Made by a program: the position numbers and the translations under genes
Shown here: positions 5,714-9,332 of the stretch, one piece after another
Position numbering within the stretch: the first letter of the stretch is position 1
Layout: every line of letters begins with the position of its first letter
Notes under the pieces: model-generated
What the model was told of the DNA's origin: nothing
The model's database searches: none
What the model saw: the letters and a program-made list of their open reading frames with translations, nothing else
NCBI GenBank assembly: GCA_019594305.1
Contig: JAFDTZ010000088.1
Span: 1-9,332, forward strand
Direction of reading: 5' to 3'
Origin: Thermoplasmata archaeon
GTDB taxonomy: Archaea; Thermoplasmatota; Thermoplasmata; Halarchaeoplasmatales; Halarchaeoplasmataceae
Length of the DNA stretch: 9,332 bases

Positions 5714-6613
5714 ATGAAGGTCATACACGAGCAGGGCACTGAGGGTATAGCCAAGGTATATCTTGCCCAATTCGAGGGTAAATGCAAGTACGTTGAGTTC
5801 GTGGACTCACTGGGTGGTGCTAAATCAAGGGAAGAAAAGTGGGTTATCATCATCTCCAGTTTATTCGGCTGTCCGGTAAATTGTAAATTCTGTGATGCAG
5901 GACATTTTTACCAAGGTAAATTGAGCGTTGAGCAGATGCTGGAACAGGTAGATTACGTAGTGAAAAGACATCTGCCTTCGGGTAACGTAAAATCAGATAA
6001 ATTCAAGGTCCAATTTGCGCGTATCGGCGAACCCGCTTTGAACGATGCGGTTATAGATACTATCACCAAGATAAAGGACAGGTACCGGCCAACGAACTAT
6101 ATGCCCTGCATCTCCACCATCGCACCTTCCGGAAGGGAGACCTGGTTCAGACGCCTGAAAAGTCTCAACCATGAAATATTCAAAGGTAACTTCCAGATAC
6201 AGTTTTCGATACATTCTACCGATGAGAAAAAGAGGGACCACCTTATGCCCGTGGACAAATGGAGCTTGGAGCAGATAGCCGACTACGGTGGCGAATTCTA
6301 CATAGGCGGAAGAAAGATAACACTTAACTTTGCTCTTCATCCGGATAATGAAATAGATGTAGACAAATTAAGAAGAATATTTCCACCTAATACCTTCGCT
6401 ATAAAAATCACACCTATGAACCCCACTAACATGGCCGAAAAGAACAAACTGGTAAATATCTTTACCGAAAATGACTCTTACCTATATCCGGTAATAGCCG
6501 AGATGCATAAAAAGGGGTACGATGTACATCTCAGCATAGGCGACCCGAAGGAAAACGAGATAAAAAGTAACTGCGGCCAGGTACTGTTCACATATCTTGA
6601 TAACGATCTGTAA
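5714..6613 (+). CDS. RlmN/Cfr-like radical SAM protein lacking the resolving cysteine
   Basis: This 299-residue radical SAM enzyme has its iron-sulfur cluster site at C53-x3-C57-x2-C60 (FGCPVNCKFCDAG). The order of later motifs is that of RlmN/Cfr: GEPALN (105-110) for GEPLLN, STIAPSG for the ST.G..P strand, FSIHSTDEKKRDHLMPV for SLHAPNDELRSKLMPI, ITPMNP for LIPYNP, and NCGQV (286-290) for the ACGQL that carries the methyl-bearing cysteine of RlmN, here C287. RlmN uses this cysteine to methylate C2 of an adenosine in 23S rRNA and tRNA. Two differences stand out. The second catalytic cysteine, seven residues before the cluster (C118 in E. coli), is isoleucine 46 here. The N-terminal accessory domain is also much shorter, about 50 residues instead of about 120. 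C24 is the only other nearby cysteine. It may modify RNA by a changed mechanism or act on another substrate. The ATG at 5714 has no ribosome site. Confidence 0.8.
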   Translation: MKVIHEQGTEGIAKVYLAQFEGKCKYVEFVDSLGGAKSREEKWVIIISSLFGCPVNCKFCDAGHFYQGKLSVEQMLEQVDYVVKRHLPSGNVKSDKFKVQFARIGEPALNDAVIDTITKIKDRYRPTNYMPCISTIAPSGRETWFRRLKSLNHEIFKGNFQIQFSIHSTDEKKRDHLMPVDKWSLEQIADYGGEFYIGGRKITLNFALHPDNEIDVDKLRRIFPPNTFAIKITPMNPTNMAEKNKLVNIFTENDSYLYPVIAEMHKKGYDVHLSIGDPKENEIKSNCGQVLFTYLDNDL

Positions 6614-6617
6614 CAAG

Positions 6618-6623
6618 TTTTTT
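6618..6623 (+). terminator. T-tract after the radical SAM gene
   Basis: Six T residues start 4 nt after the TAA and sit in a weak AGTTT/AAACT inverted repeat (6616-6630). T-tracts alone can stop archaeal polymerase, so this may end the radical SAM transcript before the next promoter. Confidence 0.3.
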
Positions 6624-6637
6624 ACAAACTGCCATTA

Positions 6638-6646
6638 GATTTATTA
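6638..6646 (+). promoter_or_regulatory. TATA-like box before the isochorismatase-like gene
   Basis: GATTTATTA is centred about 28 bp before the ATG at 6671, with no ribosome site after it, fitting a leaderless transcript for the three-enzyme unit. Confidence 0.4.
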
Positions 6647-6670
6647 CGATGCTGTTCTATTTTCATTTCC

Positions 6671-7312
6671 ATGTGCAAGGTGCCTTACATTACCAAGGAA
6701 GATTTACGTGAAAAGGCGGAGAGGTGGCTTGAAAACCTACCTCATCGTAAGAGATGGTCGGGTAGTATAGAAGCCCGTAAAAGTGCGCTCCTTGTGGTCG
6801 ATATGCAGAATTATTTTATGGATCCGAAAAGTCACGCATATCTTCCCGCGGCGGACGTCATCATAGATAATGTAAATTATCTTGTGGAGCTTTTTGTCCA
6901 AATGGGCGGAAAAATCATCTACACAAGAACAATACAGGATACCGCTCCGTCCAGTACTATGATACAGTGGTGGAAGTCATCTCCGGTAACCGAAGGTGAG
7001 ATGGCGGAGATAGTAGATAAAGTGACGGTCAAGGGCCCCGTGGTAACAAAACCTACCTACTCGTCGTTTTACAGAACAGACCTAGATAGTCATTTGGAAG
7101 GTATAGAGAATATATTCATATGTGGTGTGATGACGGACATGTGTTGCGAGACGGCATGCAGGGACGCCTTTGTACGCGATCACCGTACATTTTTCCTAGC
7201 AGACGGAACGGCGACCTCTTCCGAAAAGATACACCTTTCTTCTCTCATATCCATATGTCACGGTCTTGCGGAGGTATTATTGTGCAAAGAAGTAGAGCAA
7301 CGGTTGCGGTGA
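6671..7312 (+). CDS. Isochorismatase-family cysteine hydrolase
   Basis: This 213-residue hydrolase belongs to the isochorismatase/nicotinamidase superfamily. The catalytic triad is visible: D44 in LLVVDMQNYF, K127 in VVTKPTYSSFYRTDLD, and nucleophile C158 in CGVMTDMCCETACRDAF, with the usual cis-peptide-forming residues just before it. The core starts near residue 37. The first 36 residues, helical and rich in Lys/Arg/Trp, are an extra N-terminal piece. Family members hydrolyse small amides or enol ethers (nicotinamide, ureidoacrylate, N-carbamoylsarcosine, isochorismate); the substrate is not readable here. No menaquinone or siderophore genes are present, so true isochorismate cleavage is unlikely. 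It overlaps the next gene by 31 nt and is followed by a creatininase-family amidohydrolase. Two C-N-type hydrolases plus a flavoprotein suggest breakdown or salvage of a nitrogen compound, an inference. Confidence 0.88.
   Translation: MCKVPYITKEDLREKAERWLENLPHRKRWSGSIEARKSALLVVDMQNYFMDPKSHAYLPAADVIIDNVNYLVELFVQMGGKIIYTRTIQDTAPSSTMIQWWKSSPVTEGEMAEIVDKVTVKGPVVTKPTYSSFYRTDLDSHLEGIENIFICGVMTDMCCETACRDAFVRDHRTFFLADGTATSSEKIHLSSLISICHGLAEVLLCKEVEQRLR
7270..7275 (+). promoter_or_regulatory. Perfect Shine-Dalgarno GGAGGT deciding a GTG start
   Basis: GGAGGT lies inside the end of the isochorismatase-like gene and is 6 nt before GTG at 7282. The Rossmann motif of the flavoprotein begins seven codons later, so this GTG is the natural start and earlier in-frame ATG codons are rejected. 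Confidence 0.8.
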
Positions 7313-8139
7313 TAGGCGCGGGCCCTTCAGGAATAGCTGCAGCCCAGCAGTGCATACGTGAGGGTATTGATGATGTACTGTTGGTAGAGCGGGGCAAGCC
7401 GGGAGGATTACTTTACCAGGCGAACAGATTGGAGAATTTTCCAGGTCTACGTGATATGAGCGGCCGGGAGGCCGTCGTAGCGTTGGGTGAGATAATACAG
7501 GATTACGATATCGGTTTGTTAAAGGGCGATGTAAGTGAGATATCAAAGAAGAAAAATAGTTTTGAAGCTGTTACAGAGAACGGGATCATAAGTGCTAAAT
7601 ATATGGTCCTTGCCACCGGTACCAAACCTAGATCATTGGGGATAACAGGTGAGAGATATCATCCAGAGTGGAGGGATTACACAGGAGAGAAGGTAGCAGT
7701 AGTGGGCGGTGGAGATGCTGCCTATGATTATGCCCTCCGGCTTAAAGAACTTGGTGCGCACCCAGTCATCCTCAGAAGAGGTGAACCCAAGGCACTGAGT
7801 GTGCTTGTGGACGAGGCATCGGATAAAGGAATAGAAGAGATATGCCATGAGCTAACAGGTTGGGAACTGTCCGATAATGTTTATTCCCTTCGGTATGGTG
7901 ATAACTCGTTAAGTTGTGATATCGTGATAACCGCTATAGGCAGAGAGCCCGCTCTTCCCGACATGCAATTTTCATACGGTGAGGTCAAATTCCCCTCCGG
8001 CTCTACAGATATAGAGAATTTTTATGTGATAGGTTCCCTGGTACTTCGCGGCTATCGCCACGCTAGCCTTGCATGGGGCATGGGTCTGGCGGCGGCCATG
8101 GACATCTCCGTTAAAGATCGTAATAATCAAAAAATGTAA
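7282..8139 (+). CDS. Thioredoxin-reductase-like flavoprotein without CxxC
   Basis: This 285-residue FAD/NAD(P)H oxidoreductase has the thioredoxin-reductase fold. It has FAD-binding VAVIGAGPSGIAAA (8-21) with E36 for the ribose; GKPGGLLYQANRLENFPG (38-55), matching GGQL....VENFPG; and ATGTKPR (111-117). The NAD(P)-binding part is VAVVGGGDAAYDYA (138-151) followed by ILRRGEP, whose arginines suggest NADPH. The closing FAD segment is YRHASLAWGMGLAAAMD. Where thioredoxin reductases carry CATC just before the second Rossmann motif, this protein has YHPEWRDYTG with no cysteine, so it cannot reduce thioredoxin by the usual disulfide route. The GD that binds FAD near the C-terminus is GS (251-252). 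It may reduce or oxidise a small molecule, a ferredoxin-like partner or a cofactor for the neighbouring hydrolases. The GTG start is set by a perfect ribosome site and overlaps the upstream gene by 31 nt. Confidence 0.85.
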   Translation: MQRSRATVAVIGAGPSGIAAAQQCIREGIDDVLLVERGKPGGLLYQANRLENFPGLRDMSGREAVVALGEIIQDYDIGLLKGDVSEISKKKNSFEAVTENGIISAKYMVLATGTKPRSLGITGERYHPEWRDYTGEKVAVVGGGDAAYDYALRLKELGAHPVILRRGEPKALSVLVDEASDKGIEEICHELTGWELSDNVYSLRYGDNSLSCDIVITAIGREPALPDMQFSYGEVKFPSGSTDIENFYVIGSLVLRGYRHASLAWGMGLAAAMDISVKDRNNQKM

Positions 8140-8141
8140 TA
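8135..8141 (+). promoter_or_regulatory. Weak TATA-like box before the creatininase-family gene
   Basis: TGTAATA overlaps the stop of the flavoprotein gene and lies about 27 bp before the ATG at 8165. No ribosome site precedes that ATG, so a short leaderless transcript from here is possible. Confidence 0.25.
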
Positions 8142-8164
8142 CCTTGTTCATGTATATACGGCAC

Positions 8165-8938
8165 ATGAAAAAAGAGATGCCCATATATTGGGGTGAGATG
8201 ACCCGTGAAGATATTTTGTGTATTACGAGGTATGTTGACCTAGCGCTGCTCCCTGTGGGCAGCCTTGAACAGCACGGTCCCCATCTGCCCCTGGACACAG
8301 ATTCGTTCGATGCGAGATACCTCTTGGAGGAAGCGGTGAAAAGAATAGACGGCGACAAACCGCCCATATTACCTACAGTTTCTTACGGTGTAAGCGACCA
8401 TCACATGTCATTTTCCGGTACGGTAACTCTTAGGCCGGAAACCCTAGAGGCGGTGATCATGGATATAGGACGCTCTGTTGCAACCCATGGCTTTCAAAAA
8501 TTGTTTATTTGCAACGGTCACGGAGGTAACACCTCGGTATTGAACATCGTCGCCCGCAAGTTGAAGAAAGAAACGGGACTGCTGGTTTTCATAGATTCCG
8601 GAGAGTGTATGGAGCCCGGTAAGAAGAAATTTATTGACACTGAAAACGACGTTCACGCGGGTGATTACGAAACTTCCACTTCACTGGCCAATCGTAAAGA
8701 GCTGGTGGATGTAGATGCAATACCGGAGAAGGAGATGACCTTCCCTCATCCGTCCATGGCCTTCGATAGCAAACCGGCGTTCAACTTTGCTTGGGACACC
8801 CACGAATTATCATCTATGGGTGTATTGGGCGAACCCACCAAGGCGACGGCTGAAAAGGGAAAGAAGCTTTGGGGATCCGGGATCTCACTACTTGCTGAGC
8901 GTATCAAAATAGTCATGAATATGAAAGGGCATCTATGA
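8165..8938 (+). CDS. Creatininase-family metal-dependent amidohydrolase
   Basis: This 257-residue protein is a member of the creatinine amidohydrolase family. The metal site is complete: LLPVGSLEQHGPHLPLDTDSF gives E35, H37 and D46, ICNGHGGN gives H119, and HAGDYETS gives H164 and E169. YGVSDHHMSFSGT (74-86) is also typical. Family members include creatininase, the archaeal FAPy-nucleotide deformylase of flavin/F420 synthesis and MftE, which trims the mycofactocin peptide; sequence alone does not choose among them. The start at 8165 is chosen because earlier in-frame codons (8069, 8150) lie inside the flavoprotein gene or add an unrelated head. M5 at 8177 is another option. It follows the flavoprotein by 25 nt and likely belongs to the same functional unit. 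A hairpin with T-rich flanks follows its stop. Confidence 0.88.
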   Translation: MKKEMPIYWGEMTREDILCITRYVDLALLPVGSLEQHGPHLPLDTDSFDARYLLEEAVKRIDGDKPPILPTVSYGVSDHHMSFSGTVTLRPETLEAVIMDIGRSVATHGFQKLFICNGHGGNTSVLNIVARKLKKETGLLVFIDSGECMEPGKKKFIDTENDVHAGDYETSTSLANRKELVDVDAIPEKEMTFPHPSMAFDSKPAFNFAWDTHELSSMGVLGEPTKATAEKGKKLWGSGISLLAERIKIVMNMKGHL

Positions 8939-8966
8939 GATCAGTGAAACTTAGTAAAAAAGATTA

Positions 8967-8987
8967 GCGTCCTCTTGCTGAAGACGC
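8967..8987. terminator. Bidirectional hairpin terminator
   Basis: GCGTCCTC (8967-8974) pairs with GAAGACGC (8980-8987) around a 5-nt loop, eight pairs with one G:T type. On the plus strand it is followed by a T-rich run (8991-9004). On the minus strand it is followed by TAATCTTTTTTA. It can end both the creatininase-family transcript and any minus-strand transcript leaving the 125-bp repeat. Confidence 0.6.
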
Positions 8988-8991
8988 AAAT

Positions 8992-9084
8992 TTATTTTTC
9001 TTTTATGGTCGTGAAGACTTGATTCCGCCCCTTTACCGAGACACGAACACCCGGCCACAGAGACATTCTATCGGATTCTGTCAT
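8992..9084 (-). CDS. Possible 30-residue peptide after the last repeat ribosome site
   Basis: On the minus strand, GGTGG (9093-9089) stands 4 nt before an ATG at 9084 that opens a 30-codon frame ending at TAA (8994-8992). The peptide starts MTESDRMSLWPGVRVSVKG and ends TIKEK. It is basic overall, with no membrane segment and no recognised family. The ribosome site belongs to the 125-bp repeat, while the coding part is unique. The frame ends immediately before the bidirectional terminator. So short a frame can arise by chance; the ribosome site and terminator placement are the only supports. Confidence 0.3.
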   Translation of the reverse strand: MTESDRMSLWPGVRVSVKGRNQVFTTIKEK

Positions 9085-9119
9085 TTTACCACCTTTGTAT
9101 TGAGAGTTAGGTCACTCGC

Positions 9120-9209
9120 TTAGAGCAACCTCATGCTCTCTTTGTTCGATTCCAGGCCTACGAGGGCCATGTTCATGCTCTTTCCGTTTTTCTTCCATCT
9201 TCCTATCAT
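9120..9209 (-). CDS. Repeat-encoded 29-residue peptide frame
   Basis: Read on the minus strand, the repeat contains ACAAAGGTGGTAAAATG: a GGTGG motif 4 nt before an ATG at 9209. The frame runs 29 codons to TAA at 9122-9120. The peptide starts MIGRWKKNGKSMNMALVG and ends ESMRLL; the N-terminal third is strongly basic and the rest mildly hydrophobic. The terminal codons lie in the AGAGCA/TGCTCT hairpin, so the stop sits in a stem-loop. No family is recognised. Either it is a real small peptide made from multiple copies or the repeat is functional as RNA/DNA and the frame is chance. Confidence 0.35.
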   Translation of the reverse strand: MIGRWKKNGKSMNMALVGLESNKESMRLL

Positions 9210-9244
9210 TTTACCACCTTTGTATTGAGAGTTAGGTCACTCGC

Positions 9245-9332
9245 TTAGAGCAACCTCATGCTCTCTTTGTTCGATTCCAGGCCTACGAGGGCCATGTTCA
9301 TGCTCTTTCCGTTTTTCTTCCATCTTCCTATC
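9245..9332 (-). CDS. Second copy of the 29-residue peptide frame, cut by the window end
   Basis: This is identical to the frame at 9120-9209 and displaced by 125 bp. The window ends at the G of its ATG, so only the first two bases are missing. Its ribosome site would lie outside. It shows that the peptide frame is repeated with the unit. Confidence 0.3.
   Translation of the reverse strand, partial: IGRWKKNGKSMNMALVGLESNKESMRLL

Larger units (their letters stand above)
9081..9332. repeat. Tandem repeat, 125-bp period, reaching the window end
   Basis: Positions 9081-9207 are identical to 9206-9332, so two whole units and the first two bases of a third are present. The copy number beyond the window is unknown. 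On its left the match ends at 9081; the base before differs. Each unit contains AGAGCA-6 nt-TGCTCT (9122-9139), GGCCT-4 nt-GGGCC (9155-9168, last pair wobble), and an internal direct repeat TCATGCTCT at 9131 and 9173. The period is not a multiple of three, so no frame runs through. Instead each unit holds one short minus-strand frame with its own ribosome site. There is no similarity to the 171-bp repeat. Confidence 0.9.

Noticed and set aside
7120..7281. Longer N-terminus of the flavoprotein from an ATG at 7120
   Set aside because: This stretch is the isochorismatase-like gene in another frame. The perfect GGAGGT and GTG at 7282 lie directly before the FAD motif.
6671..7312. True isochorismatase of siderophore synthesis
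   Set aside because: No carrier domain and no siderophore or menaquinone genes. The triad only identifies the superfamily.
8069..8164. Longer N-terminus of the creatininase-family protein
   Set aside because: It overlaps the conserved end of the flavoprotein gene and reads as low-quality residues unlike the family start.
7972..8367. Minus-strand reading frame of 131 codons across the flavoprotein/creatininase junction
   Set aside because: It covers conserved motifs of both plus-strand genes and has no domain of its own.
5714..8938. Mycofactocin-type peptide modification cluster
   Set aside because: A radical SAM and a creatininase-family gene are present, but the radical SAM is RlmN-like without a peptide-binding RRE or SPASM domain, and no precursor of the expected type is found. 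The small frames at the right end are on the other strand behind a terminator.
87..9136. Shared 7-mer GCATGAG between the two repeat families
   Set aside because: Seven matching bases in units of 171 and 125 bp are expected by chance, and the surrounding sequence does not align.

Overview
The window looks archaeal, most likely an uncultured euryarchaeote. A Thermoplasmatota-type organism is possible, but that is an inference from gene families and not a proven placement. The supports are a translin/TRAX-type gene, an MJ1316/UPF0248-type gene, a transcription regulator with two winged helices, a PRC-barrel protein, Shine-Dalgarno motifs of the GGTGAT/GGAGGT type, and several genes with an AT-rich TATA-like box about 25-32 bp ahead of the start codon with almost no leader.

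Layout. Positions 1-296 are a tandem repeat with a 171-bp period, full of hairpins, cut by the window start. After a short spacer comes a secreted, membrane-anchored protein with GLUG repeats (479-1876). Next is a two-gene unit of a three-helix membrane protein (1934-2203) and a double winged-helix regulator (2210-2725), then a PRC-barrel protein (2769-3341). purD (3400-4734) overlaps a translin-family RNase gene (4731-5357) by 4 nt. Directly abutting it, tail to tail, is a small MJ1316-domain gene on the minus strand (5358-5621).

A divergent promoter region separates that gene from four plus-strand genes: an RlmN/Cfr-like radical SAM protein (5714-6613), an isochorismatase-family hydrolase (6671-7312), a thioredoxin-reductase-like flavoprotein without the CxxC motif (7282-8139) and a creatininase-family metal hydrolase (8165-8938). 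A hairpin with T-rich flanks on both strands (8967-8987) lies just downstream. From 9081 to the window end there is a second tandem repeat, unrelated in sequence, with a 125-bp period. On the minus strand each of its units holds a Shine-Dalgarno motif and a 29-codon reading frame.

How the parts relate. The centre holds several RNA-related proteins: a translin with the TRAX-type acidic residues in place, an MJ1316 RNA-end-recognition domain, and a relative of the rRNA methylase RlmN that lacks one of the two catalytic cysteines. The last three plus-strand genes are small-molecule enzymes, two of them overlapping, and probably act on one unknown metabolite or cofactor. The first part is cell-surface and regulatory. 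The least explained material is the two tandem repeats. Both reach the window ends, so their true length is unknown, and they may be the reason the assembly stops there.
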